Below, piece after piece: positions 24,697-31,815 of a stretch of 64,000 nucleotides of DNA (position 1 is its first letter; every line of letters starts with the position of its first letter). The notes beneath the pieces are model-generated. The model saw nothing but the letters and a program-made list of their open reading frames with translations, made no database searches and was not told where the DNA came from. Both the position numbers and the translations under genes were made by a program. This stretch comes from CAZLDI01 sp964558415 (GTDB taxonomy: Bacteria > Chloroflexota > Dehalococcoidia > SM23-28-2 > RBG-16-64-32). Location of the stretch: positions 124,001-188,000 of the forward strand of contig CAZLDI010000003.1 of NCBI GenBank assembly GCA_964558415.1, read 5' to 3'.

Positions 24697-25146
24697 ATGA
24701 CACAAGACGTTAAGGTCAAGGCCACGTTCCCCTCCGTGGAGTGGTTCAACGCGATCAAAGACCTGATCAACATAGACCCCGCGTACAAGCACTTCGGGAC
24801 CTGCGACTCCACCGTCGGCCTCAAGATACCGGAGCTGGAGAAGTACTTTCTCCTCACGTTCGAGGCGTTCGAAATCACGGACATCCGCGAGGTCAGCGAC
24901 CGGGATGCGGAGAACACGGACTTCTGGATGGAGATGTCCTACGCGCGCTGGAAAGAGATGATCCAGAACATCAAGGACAATGGCAAGGCGGACCTCCATC
25001 ACACCCTGAACACGATCGACCTCGAGGAGCCGGAGGGCCTGGCGCGTTCGAACGACGGTTACCGGCGCGACGCCTTCTACCGCTTCAACCAGTCTTACCA
25101 GCAGTACTTCGACACATCTGCGAAGATCGACACCACCTTCCTGTAG
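24697..25146 (+). CDS. Small partner protein, possibly SCP2-like (149 aa)
   Basis: It follows the ligand-less ferritin-like gene by 21 bases with a GGAG ribosome-binding site, so it is almost certainly co-transcribed. The sequence has a central segment FWMEMSYARWKEMIQNIKDN and then ADLHHTLNTIDLE, resembling the strand-helix layout of SCP2 sterol-carrier domains. The match is loose and I would not insist on it. It may bind a hydrophobic substrate or act as an effector protein for the ferritin-like pair (inference). Confidence 0.6.
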   Translation: MTQDVKVKATFPSVEWFNAIKDLINIDPAYKHFGTCDSTVGLKIPELEKYFLLTFEAFEITDIREVSDRDAENTDFWMEMSYARWKEMIQNIKDNGKADLHHTLNTIDLEEPEGLARSNDGYRRDAFYRFNQSYQQYFDTSAKIDTTFL

Positions 25147-25169
25147 GGCGGTTTACATGGCATCGCTCG

Positions 25170-25196
25170 CAGGGGCGGCCCTTTGTGGCCGCCCTG
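25170..25196. repeat. Intergenic GC-rich hairpin, REP-like
   Basis: CAGGGGCGGCC-CTTTGT-GGCCGCCCTG, a stem of ten pairs with one bulge, between the SCP2-like gene and the MBL hydrolase. It has the GGGGCG...CGCCC style of the RAYT REPs but a different core. It could also act as a weak terminator. Confidence 0.5.
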
Positions 25197-25241
25197 CCCG
25201 TCTATCGCTAACCTCGCACATGATGGACCGCGCGGGAACCC

Positions 25242-26204
25242 ATGCCTGACCGTCACCCGGGCATCCGGCAGATATCGATGCCCATCCCCTTCCCGCTGGC
25301 GGGCGTGCATTCGTACCTGATCGAGACGGGAGACGGCTTCGCGATGGTCGACGCCGGCTTCCCCTCCGAAGAGGCGCTCGCCCGAATGCAGGCCGGCATC
25401 CGCGAGATCTGCGGCGGCCCGGAGAAGATTCGGACCGTATTCATCACCCACTATCACCCGGACCACTGCGGCCTCGCGGGCTGGCTGGAAGCGCGCGGCG
25501 CCCAGATCGTGCTGCACGAACGCGACTGGTCGCAGGTGCAGTCGATCACGTCCAACGCGCCGCCGAAGCCCGAGGACTACGGCGGCGCAACCGTGGCCGC
25601 GATGGCGACGGCGACCAACTTCTCCTTCGAAGAGATGCGCAGCCAGGTCCAGCGCGTGCGTTACCCCGTGGAGAGCCCGCAGCTGGTGCGCGGCGGCGAG
25701 ACGATCAGCGTGGGCGGCCGCGAGTTCAAGATGGTCTGGACGCCCGGTCACACGGAGGGCCATCTCTGCATCCTGGACAGCGCCGAGGACTTACTGTTCT
25801 CAGGCGATCACATGCTCGCGCGGATCACGCCCCACATCGGCATGTGGCACAGCAACGACGGCGACAGCCCCCTGCACAAGTTCGAGGAATCGCTGGCGCT
25901 GATCGAGCAGCTCAACCCGGCCCGCGCGCTACCGGCCCACGAAGGGCCGATCGAGAACGTGGCCGAGCGGGCGCGCGACCTGATCCGCCACCACGAAGAG
26001 CGCCGCACGCGCGTGCTGGAAGCGATGGCCGGCCCGCCACGCCCGGCGCTGGACATCGCCCAGACCGTCTTCAAGGGCCGCGAAGGCCCGATGCAGACGT
26101 TCCTGGCCCTCTCGGAGACCCTCGCGCACCTGGACGCCCTGACTCGTGAGGGGCTGGTGGTGCGCGAAGAAGGCCCCGAGCCGGCGTTATACCGTTTGGC
26201 GTAG
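25242..26204 (+). CDS. MBL-fold metallo-hydrolase
   Basis: Metallo-beta-lactamase-fold hydrolase. The zinc motif HYHPDH is in FITHYHPDHCGLAG (about residues 67-80), the next His in WTPGHTEGHLCIL, and the bridging Asp in LFSGDHML. An extra helical C-terminal domain follows (LDIAQTVFKGREG, ending in EEGPEPALYRL). This is the layout of LACTB2/RNase-Z-like or thioesterase-like family members. 320 residues. Substrate unknown; proximity to the ferritin-like cassette may be functional. Confidence 0.88.
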   Translation: MPDRHPGIRQISMPIPFPLAGVHSYLIETGDGFAMVDAGFPSEEALARMQAGIREICGGPEKIRTVFITHYHPDHCGLAGWLEARGAQIVLHERDWSQVQSITSNAPPKPEDYGGATVAAMATATNFSFEEMRSQVQRVRYPVESPQLVRGGETISVGGREFKMVWTPGHTEGHLCILDSAEDLLFSGDHMLARITPHIGMWHSNDGDSPLHKFEESLALIEQLNPARALPAHEGPIENVAERARDLIRHHEERRTRVLEAMAGPPRPALDIAQTVFKGREGPMQTFLALSETLAHLDALTREGLVVREEGPEPALYRLA

Positions 26205-26237
26205 AGGCGGCCCGCCTGGCCGTCCAACCCTCGTCCC

Positions 26238-27050
26238 CTAGCGGAACTCCACGCGCGGGCGGAACCGCTCCTCCGCGCGCGCCACGAGCTCCTCCGCGAG
26301 CGCGCTTGCGCCGCGCGATAGCAGTTGCTGCAGGAGCGGCCGCCGCGGCCGCACGTACTGGAGACGGCGTGGCACGCGGCCCATCTCGCTGGCCATGTCG
26401 ATCGCGGCCTCCACATCACCCAGCTCGTCGATCAGGCCCAGCTCTTTCGCCTTCGTGGCCGTGTACATCTCTCCGGTGGCGTACTCGCGCACGACCTCGG
26501 ACGGCAGGTTGCGCGCCTTCGCAACGGCGTCGACGAACCAGCCGTAGTATTCGTCGGTCAGCGCCTCCACCTTCTGCTTCTCCTCGTCGCTGGGCTCGCG
26601 CCATGGCTGGAACATCGCCTTCAGCCGGCCCTGGTGGGTGACCACCATCTTCACGCCGACCTTCTCCATCAGCTCCTGCACTACCGGTCGTGTGAAAATG
26701 ACGCCGATCGATCCCACCAGCGCCGTCGGCAGCGCCACGACCTTGGACGCCCCGCAGGCGATCAGATAGCCCCCCGAAAGCCCCGCGCTCATCACGAACG
26801 CCACGGTCGGCTTCCGCGCGGAGAGACGCTGCAGCCCGCGGAAGATCGCGTCGGACACGCTCGCTGACCCGCCGGGCGAGTCGATCTCGACGACGACCGC
26901 GCGAATGCGCGCGTCGTCTCGCAACGCCTTCAGCATGCGCACGGTCTCTGGCCCGCGCACCTGTGCGCCGATCGCTCCGGTGATCTCCACGACCGCAATG
27001 CGCGGCCGCGACCAGGGGAGGTTAAGGCGGGCCGGATCGATGACTTCCAT
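26238..27050 (-). CDS. Signal peptide peptidase SppA-type S49 protease
   Basis: Ser-Lys protease that degrades signal-peptide remnants. The oxyanion/structural motif IDSPGGSASVSDAI, the nucleophile region MSAGLSGGYLIACGASKV and GSIGVIF are present. The general-base Lys is in GRLKAMFQPWREPSDEE. 270 residues, within the short bacterial SppA class. No clear N-terminal membrane helix is visible, which is unusual for the family but known in cytosolic-facing homologues. It converges with the MBL gene. Confidence 0.9.
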   Translation of the reverse strand: MEVIDPARLNLPWSRPRIAVVEITGAIGAQVRGPETVRMLKALRDDARIRAVVVEIDSPGGSASVSDAIFRGLQRLSARKPTVAFVMSAGLSGGYLIACGASKVVALPTALVGSIGVIFTRPVVQELMEKVGVKMVVTHQGRLKAMFQPWREPSDEEKQKVEALTDEYYGWFVDAVAKARNLPSEVVREYATGEMYTATKAKELGLIDELGDVEAAIDMASEMGRVPRRLQYVRPRRPLLQQLLSRGASALAEELVARAEERFRPRVEFR

Positions 27051-27117
27051 GCCGTCAGTGTAGGGATAGACGTTCAGGTCTGTCCACAGGAACTGCTACT
27101 TCGCCCGGGCGCTAACC

Positions 27118-27594
27118 TTATTCGGCCAACGCGTCCAGCTCGCGAAGCGTCTCGTCGATCGTGGGGATCTCCCATTGCTGCCAGCCCAGATACGTATAGC
27201 GCACAATCCCCTTCGCGTCGATGATGAACAACGCCGGTCGCTGGCCGAGCGAGACCATCGCGCTCTTCACGTCGTACAGGCGGTACACCTCGCGCTCCGG
27301 GTCAGGCAGGCAGGGGAACGGCATGTCGTTTCGCTCGAAGTAAGCCCGCGCGCCCTCAAGCGTGTCGACTGCCAGCGCGAGCACCCGCGCGCCGCGCTCC
27401 TCGAAGTCCGCATATCGGTCCCGCAACTGCGAGAGATGCCGCCGGCAGAACGGTCAGCCGAAGCCCCGCAGGAACACCAGCACCACCGGCCGCCCGCGCA
27501 GCGCCGACAGCCGGACCTGCGTTCCGTCGGTCGCGGTCAACTCGAAGTCCGGCGCCTCGGACCCGGTCTGGACGGCGTCGCTCGAGACTGGCAT
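27118..27594 (-). CDS. Peroxiredoxin-like selenoprotein (in-frame UGA = Sec)
   Basis: AhpC/TSA thioredoxin-fold protein read through one in-frame TGA at 27454-27456. N-terminal part APDFELTATDGTQVRLSA and VVLVFLRGFG runs straight into U-PFCRRHLSQLRDRYADF, then FFIID-like strand PALFIIDAKGIVRYTYLG. The TGA stands exactly where this family has the first Cys of CxxC (GFxCPFC), so selenocysteine in a UPFC redox motif is the best reading; 158 residues including U. A hairpin starts right after the UGA (27421-27453). ATG at 27594 is used; an ATG at 27651 is also in frame. Alternatives are a nonsense mutation or base error. Sec machinery is not in this window. Confidence 0.75.
27421..27453 (-). promoter_or_regulatory. 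Candidate bacterial SECIS hairpin
   Basis: Read on the minus strand immediately 3' of the UGA: CCG-UU-CUGC, a 14-base loop (with GGCGGC), GCAG-UUG-CGG. Lower stem 3 bp, internal loop, upper stem 4 bp. Size and position fit a bacterial SECIS recognised by SelB; the fold is drawn by eye. Confidence 0.5.
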
Positions 27595-27660
27595 GGCGCG
27601 TCCGATTCTAGGGCAGTCGCCGAGCGGCGTCAAACGAACGCGTGCTATCATCTAGCCGCG

Positions 27661-28803
27661 TTGCGCATCATCATTTTTACGGGCCGAGGCGGCAGTGGCG
27701 TCAGCACGCTCGCCGCCGCCACCGCCGTCGCGATCGCCGGCGGTGGGCAGCGGACACTCGCGTTCGGCCTCGGCCCCGGCCTCGGTGCGGTGCTGGGCGA
27801 GCTGCTCTCGCACGAGCCGAAGGCCGTTGCGAAGGGGTTGGACGCCGCTGAGGGCGGCCACCGCTACGACGCCCCGGACGAGTTCCGCGACTGGCTCGGC
27901 GACCTGCTGGACTGGCGCGGGATGCAGGCGGAGCTGGCGGAAGACCTGGCGGCGCTGCCCGGCATGAACCACGTCGGCCGGCTGCTGGACCTTGAGGAAC
28001 GCGTGAGCGGCGCCCGCTACGACTGCATCGTCGTCGACGGCGCGCCTCTCGACCAGTTCCTCGGCCTCCCCCCCGGTCTCGAAGCGGCCGCGCGCTGGCT
28101 CGAGCGCCTGTTCGCCCCCCGCGAGCAGAGCGTCTTCGAGCCGTTCATCCGCGTCTTCGCCGGCGACTACGCGGAGACCGGCGAGGAGGTCTTCGACCGC
28201 GGACGCGAGCTGCTGACGCGCCTCGCGCAGGTCCGGCAGACGCTCGTCGATTCGGATATTTGCTCGGTGCGGGTAGTGCTGCCGCCGGACGGCGACGCCC
28301 TCGCTAGCGCGCGGGGCGCGCTGTCCGCTCTCAGTCTGTTCTCCTTCGCCACCGATGCCCTGCTGCTTTCACCGGCACTGCCCGCCCCGGTCAAAGACCC
28401 TTTCTTCGCCGGACGCCTCGCTGATCAAGAACAGGCGACGAAGGGCCTCGCGGCGCTGGTCAAGCCGATGCCCGTGCTGACGTCGACGCTATCGCCGCGC
28501 CCGCCGCGCGGCGCATCCGCGCTCGCCGATCTGGCCGCTGCGGTCTATGGCAGCCGTGCGTCTACCGACGTGCTGCACCGGGGCGACGCGCACTCCGTCT
28601 CGCGAGAAGGCGGCCGCTATGTGCTGTCCGTGGTTCTCCCGTTCGCGCGCAAGGACGACCTGAGCCTGGAGCAAGGCGACGACGGCGTGGCGGTGCACCT
28701 GAACGGCCGCCGCGCGGTGTTCCCCCTGCCGGAGGAAGCGCGCCACCAGCAGGCCGTCGCCTGGACGTTCGAGCCGCCGGTGCTGCGGGTGACGTTCGGG
28801 TAG
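27661..28803 (+). CDS. ArsA/GET3-like ATPase-family protein with aberrant P-loop
   Basis: Domain order: a deviant P-loop NTPase domain (residues 1-~290) and a C-terminal Hsp20/ArsA-type beta domain (YVLSVVLPFARKDDLSL, QQAVAWTFEPPVLRVTF). The Walker A position reads GRGGSGVST instead of GKGGVGKTT, so both conserved lysines are absent. TIVVDGAP-like Walker B text is DCIVVDGAP. Start is TTG 27661, 10 codons before the P-loop end and matching family N-termini; upstream in-frame sequence overlaps the selenoprotein gene. 380 residues. It is probably defective in ATP hydrolysis, or uses a different mode. Confidence 0.78.
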   Translation: MRIIIFTGRGGSGVSTLAAATAVAIAGGGQRTLAFGLGPGLGAVLGELLSHEPKAVAKGLDAAEGGHRYDAPDEFRDWLGDLLDWRGMQAELAEDLAALPGMNHVGRLLDLEERVSGARYDCIVVDGAPLDQFLGLPPGLEAAARWLERLFAPREQSVFEPFIRVFAGDYAETGEEVFDRGRELLTRLAQVRQTLVDSDICSVRVVLPPDGDALASARGALSALSLFSFATDALLLSPALPAPVKDPFFAGRLADQEQATKGLAALVKPMPVLTSTLSPRPPRGASALADLAAAVYGSRASTDVLHRGDAHSVSREGGRYVLSVVLPFARKDDLSLEQGDDGVAVHLNGRRAVFPLPEEARHQQAVAWTFEPPVLRVTFG

Positions 28804-28833
28804 GGGCCGCGCGGCGGGCCCCTGAGACTAAGC

Positions 28834-28839
28834 TATAAT
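28834..28839 (+). promoter_or_regulatory. Consensus -10 box
   Basis: TATAAT, 36 bases before the start of the small HTH gene. No clear -35 is visible. Confidence 0.35.
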
Positions 28840-28874
28840 GAGAATCGTCACAGTAAGGAACAGGAGACTCGCGA

Positions 28875-29060
28875 ATGCAACAGGCAATTGGGGAGAACAT
28901 TTCTATCGTGCGCGTGCTGAGGGACTACAAGCAGGTGGAGGTGGGTTTACTTGCTCGTCTGCTGGGTCGCCAGCAGAGCGACATCGAGGATGAACTACGG
29001 GTCCTTCAGGGTGTCGGCGTCGTAGAGCGAGACGGGGACAACGTCGCCCTCGCCAAATGA
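28875..29060 (+). CDS. Small winged-helix-like protein (61 aa)
   Basis: Probable DNA-binding module: helix VRVLRDYKQVEVGLLARLLG, a recognition-type helix (QQSDIEDELRVLQGVGV) and a wing VVERDGDNVALAK. Good ribosome-binding site AGGAG before ATG 28875. Its end overlaps the next gene by 4 bases (ATGA), so they are translationally coupled. It could also be a protein-protein adaptor. Family not recognised. Confidence 0.65.
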   Translation: MQQAIGENISIVRVLRDYKQVEVGLLARLLGRQQSDIEDELRVLQGVGVVERDGDNVALAK

Positions 29061-29659
29061 CGGTAGGGGCTGCCTTCCTTGCTTTCGGAATAGCCGCCGT
29101 TGTCACCCTGGTCGAGCTACTTACCTCGAATTACCCCCGAACGGCCGTCTTTCTTCAAAAGTCCTGGTCCCTCTATTCCATAGCGGCGATTTATGGCCTG
29201 ATCGCCTTTGGTGCTCTTGTTGGCCTCGATGAACTGACAAGCAGCGATACGCTGAAGCTGGAGGGCCTCGGACTGTCAAGCGTTTGGGTACAGGCGATCG
29301 TCGTCGGCCTGTCGACAAAGGCGCTGCTACACGTGCGCTTGTTCAATGTAACCGTTGGCGCGCAGGCGTTCCCGATCGGTATCGAGTCGTTGGTGCAGCT
29401 ATTCGAGCCCTGGCTCCTTCGCACCATCACGGTCGATGAGTGGAACTCCGTGATGCACTATCTGGCGCCCCGTGCGAAGAAATATCCGGACCTGCCGAGC
29501 GTTAAACAGGCGATGAAGGACAATCTTCCGAGCAGGTTTCCGGATGCGGAAAGGACGGCCTTCGCACTCGACTTAGACAGGGCGACGGCCGTGGAACAGG
29601 CTATGGACCTGTATATCCGTTTCGTTGGTAGAACAGCCTTCGAGCGCGTCTTTCCGTAA
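29057..29659 (+). CDS. Membrane protein of unknown function (200 aa)
   Basis: Hydrophobic segments near residues 5-22 and 41-57, and probably a third near 80-90, are followed by a soluble C-terminal domain of ~110 residues (VDEWNSVMHYLAP...LYIRFVGRTAFERVFP). No family recognised. Coupled to the 61-residue HTH-like gene. Base composition is lower in GC than the flanking ArsA-like gene, which hints at transfer. The pair may be a membrane-linked regulator or a small defence/stress unit, which is speculation. Confidence 0.65.
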   Translation: MTVGAAFLAFGIAAVVTLVELLTSNYPRTAVFLQKSWSLYSIAAIYGLIAFGALVGLDELTSSDTLKLEGLGLSSVWVQAIVVGLSTKALLHVRLFNVTVGAQAFPIGIESLVQLFEPWLLRTITVDEWNSVMHYLAPRAKKYPDLPSVKQAMKDNLPSRFPDAERTAFALDLDRATAVEQAMDLYIRFVGRTAFERVFP

Positions 29660-29699
29660 ATGTAGACAGCCCGTGGGCTTGCGGGGCTGGACCGCCAAG

Positions 29700-29729
29700 T
29701 TCTGTACGCAAGCCGGCTGGCGTACAGAA
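29700..29729. terminator. Large inverted repeat between convergent genes
   Basis: TTCTGTACGC-A-AGCCGGCT-G-GCGTACAGAA: 10-bp perfect arms with an 8-bp palindromic centre. It lies between two convergent genes, so a bidirectional terminator or a mobile palindrome is likely. No T-run. Confidence 0.5.
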
Positions 29730-29758
29730 GAAGACCCCGGCCTACGCCGCCGGCCCGC

Positions 29759-30502
29759 CTACGCCGCGCGCTGCACGCTGTCGCCGTTCGCCAGCGCGCG
29801 CATAGCCTCTTCCATCTGGTGCTTGGCGTCGCCGATGTGGCTGCCGGGGGCGATTGTGAACGGCTCGCCCACGCGGGCGTGCACCGGCGCTGGCCTGGCG
29901 TGGCGGGTGCCCGGCGGCAGGATGTCCATCGCGCCCTTGATGTAGATCGGCAGGACCGGCACGTTGTGCGCCAACGCGAGGATGGCCGGACCGCCGTGGA
30001 AGGGCATCAGCTCGCCGTTGCGAGAGCGCTTGCCCTCCGGGAAGATCAGGATCGACCAGCCGTGGTGCATCAGCCACTGCGTGTATGCCAGGGCCTCGCG
30101 CCCGCCGCCGCGGGTGATCGGGAAGGAGTTGTAGCGCAGGGAGTTCCACATCCCCTTCAACCGGTCGCGGTACATGCGGTCGGCGGCCGCCACGACGGCC
30201 GTGCGGTCGTAGATCTTTGAAGGCAGCAGGTGCAGGACGACCGCCGTGTCGAAGTGGCTGGTGTGGTTGGCGATGATGATCATTGGGCTCTCGGCGCGCT
30301 CGAGGATCTCTCGACCCTCCACCGTGAACGGCTGGCAGAGCTTCTTGATGTGGCTGTCGACAGTCCAGCGCCTGGCGAGGCGGCGGTACCAGCGGGCCCA
30401 GAACTGCAGGGCCCAGCGGTGGGGATCGACCTCCACAAGGGCGCGTTCACGGGCGCTGCTGGCAGTGGCTTCGGCCTGGGCGGCGGAGGCTTCCGTCGTC
30501 AT
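29759..30502 (-). CDS. plsC: 1-acyl-sn-glycerol-3-phosphate acyltransferase family protein
   Basis: PlsC/LPLAT-family acyltransferase that makes phosphatidic acid in phospholipid synthesis. The catalytic motif NHTSHFD (NHx4D) and the acceptor-binding FPEGKRSRNGELMPF are both seen, followed by VLPIYIKGA. The ATG at 30502 is chosen because AGGAGGG precedes it; an in-frame ATG lies 21 bases earlier. 247 residues. An N-terminal soluble stretch of ~45 residues (Ala/Glu-rich) precedes the enzyme domain. Confidence 0.88.
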   Translation of the reverse strand: MTTEASAAQAEATASSARERALVEVDPHRWALQFWARWYRRLARRWTVDSHIKKLCQPFTVEGREILERAESPMIIIANHTSHFDTAVVLHLLPSKIYDRTAVVAAADRMYRDRLKGMWNSLRYNSFPITRGGGREALAYTQWLMHHGWSILIFPEGKRSRNGELMPFHGGPAILALAHNVPVLPIYIKGAMDILPPGTRHARPAPVHARVGEPFTIAPGSHIGDAKHQMEEAMRALANGDSVQRAA

Positions 30503-30621
30503 GGCGACCCTCCTATAGAACAATGCTGGGGGCGGGATGCATGTGGATTATACTACCGCTGTCAAGGGCCGCGAATGAGTCGGGCCGATGAATTTCGTAT
30601 GAATGCCGTTCGACAGGCAGT

Positions 30622-30924
30622 CTATGCGGGAGTCCGGGTCTCCTCCAGGATGCGCCGCAGGGCGGTGATCATCTGCGCGATGTTCAAGTCCCCGTAGACG
30701 GGAAAGCTGAACAGCGCGCTCTCGTTGACGGTATAGCTATTACGCCGGCCTACCCGCTTTTTGGCGATGAAGCCGTGCTCCTCCAGGTCGCGCACTATCT
30801 GGTAGACGGCGCGCTCCGTGAGGTCGGTCCCGCGCGCGATCTCGCGCAGAGTGGCGCGACGGTTCTGGAAGAGGTGAGTGAGAACCAGCCCGTAGTTGCT
30901 CAAGAAGTTCCATTTTTTAGCCAT
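30622..30924 (-). CDS. Winged-helix transcriptional regulator
   Basis: 100-residue wHTH protein. LTHLFQNRRATLREIARGTD and LTERAVYQIVRDLEEHGFI form the DNA-binding helices, and KKRVGRRNSYTVNES the wing. The layout is like MarR/ArsR/TrmB-type repressors without an effector domain. A C-terminal helix (IAQMITALRRILEETRT) may dimerise. The next gene upstream is the divergent sigma factor, so it may act in the AT-rich spacer between them (inference). Confidence 0.8.
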   Translation of the reverse strand: MAKKWNFLSNYGLVLTHLFQNRRATLREIARGTDLTERAVYQIVRDLEEHGFIAKKRVGRRNSYTVNESALFSFPVYGDLNIAQMITALRRILEETRTPA

Positions 30925-31219
30925 TTACGTCTACTTCGCCTGTTCCGTGCGGCTTATTCTCCGTTTTTTCCCCGGGTTATTGTAACGACTAGGGTTGACA
31001 GGCTTGCGACCCGCCGATACCCTGAATTTGCTCAATCGCAGAATTTGAATTCCTTATTGACAGGCCAATAGTACAGACTTCGCAAAGCCAATGCAAGAAC
31101 CGGAAAACTACTTTACACGATACCGATATGCAATTCAGGTGTCATTATGCGCCTGACGGAAAGCCCTGTCCAGTAGCCAGACAGCGGATTTTACCAAACA
31201 AACTCCGCACCCGCGCTGT
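30925..31219. other. AT-richer divergent intergenic region
   Basis: 295 bases between the wHTH gene and the sigma factor gene. It contains two TTGACA-type hexamers on the plus strand (30995-31000, 31057-31062); the first has TACCCT 17 bases on, a weak -10. No coding frame with a ribosome-binding site is seen. Confidence 0.4.
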
Positions 31220-31783
31220 ATGACACTTACCAGGCTGTTCACACCTCCCGCCCCCGCCGCCCGCGTCGACGTCGATCGCCGCCGCTCAGAATTCTCCGAG
31301 AAGTACCGCCTCTTCTTTCCGCGGGTGTTCGCCTACGTCTACGGGCGCGTCCACAACGTGCACGTGACGGAAGACCTGGTCGCCGACGTCTTCGAGCGAG
31401 CGTTCCTCAAGCGTGAGTCTCTCCGCAACGACGAAGCCTTCTCCACGTGGCTCTTCACGATCGCCCGCAACGTCGTCATCAGCAGCGGTCGCAAGCGCTC
31501 GCGAGAGACGCTGGTGGATCACGATGTGCTGAAAGAGATAGCCCCGAGTGCCGCCTCCGTGGAAGGTGAGGTCCTCCTGCGCGAGGAACTGCGGCACGTC
31601 GCCGCGCTGATCAGCGATTTCCCGCAGCGAGAACAGGACATCGTCTCTCTGAAGTTCGACGCCGAGCTCTCGAACACTCAGATCTCCGAGATCATGGGCC
31701 TCAGCGAGGCGAACGTGCGAGTGATCCTGTTCCGCACCCTGCGCAAGCTGCGCGGGCTAATGGCCGCGCAGCCCGCCTCCTAG
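31220..31783 (+). CDS. RNA polymerase sigma factor, ECF/sigma-70 family
   Basis: Two-domain (ECF-type) sigma factor. Region 2: FPRVFAYVYGRVHNVHVTEDLVADVFERAF and AFSTWLFTIARNVVI; region 4: FPQREQDIVSLKFDAELSNTQISEIMGLSEANVRVILFRTLRKLR. 187 residues is the usual size. No anti-sigma factor gene is adjacent; the next gene, fabI, converges. No clear ribosome-binding site before ATG 31220. Confidence 0.88.
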   Translation: MTLTRLFTPPAPAARVDVDRRRSEFSEKYRLFFPRVFAYVYGRVHNVHVTEDLVADVFERAFLKRESLRNDEAFSTWLFTIARNVVISSGRKRSRETLVDHDVLKEIAPSAASVEGEVLLREELRHVAALISDFPQREQDIVSLKFDAELSNTQISEIMGLSEANVRVILFRTLRKLRGLMAAQPAS

Positions 31784-31815
31784 CGCATCCCGCTGTCGGC
31801 GCGCATCCTCCCCAC

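Noticed and set aside
23458..25002. A 514-codon open frame on the minus strand, opposite the ligand-less ferritin-like gene and its partner
   Set aside because: Arg/His/Val-rich low-complexity translation typical of antisense frames in GC-rich DNA; no ribosome-binding site; both sense genes are supported by homology.
20707..25196. A single large mobile element spanning the RAYT gene and the ferritin-like cassette
   Set aside because: REP copies and the 32-base repeats do not form matching ends around the whole segment, and no integrase or attachment site is seen.
27118..27651. Two separate genes, or a simple pseudogene, for the peroxiredoxin
   Set aside because: Neither half is a complete fold and the break is one in-frame TGA exactly at the redox Cys, followed by a hairpin; selenocysteine is the simpler reading. 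A base error cannot be excluded without reads.
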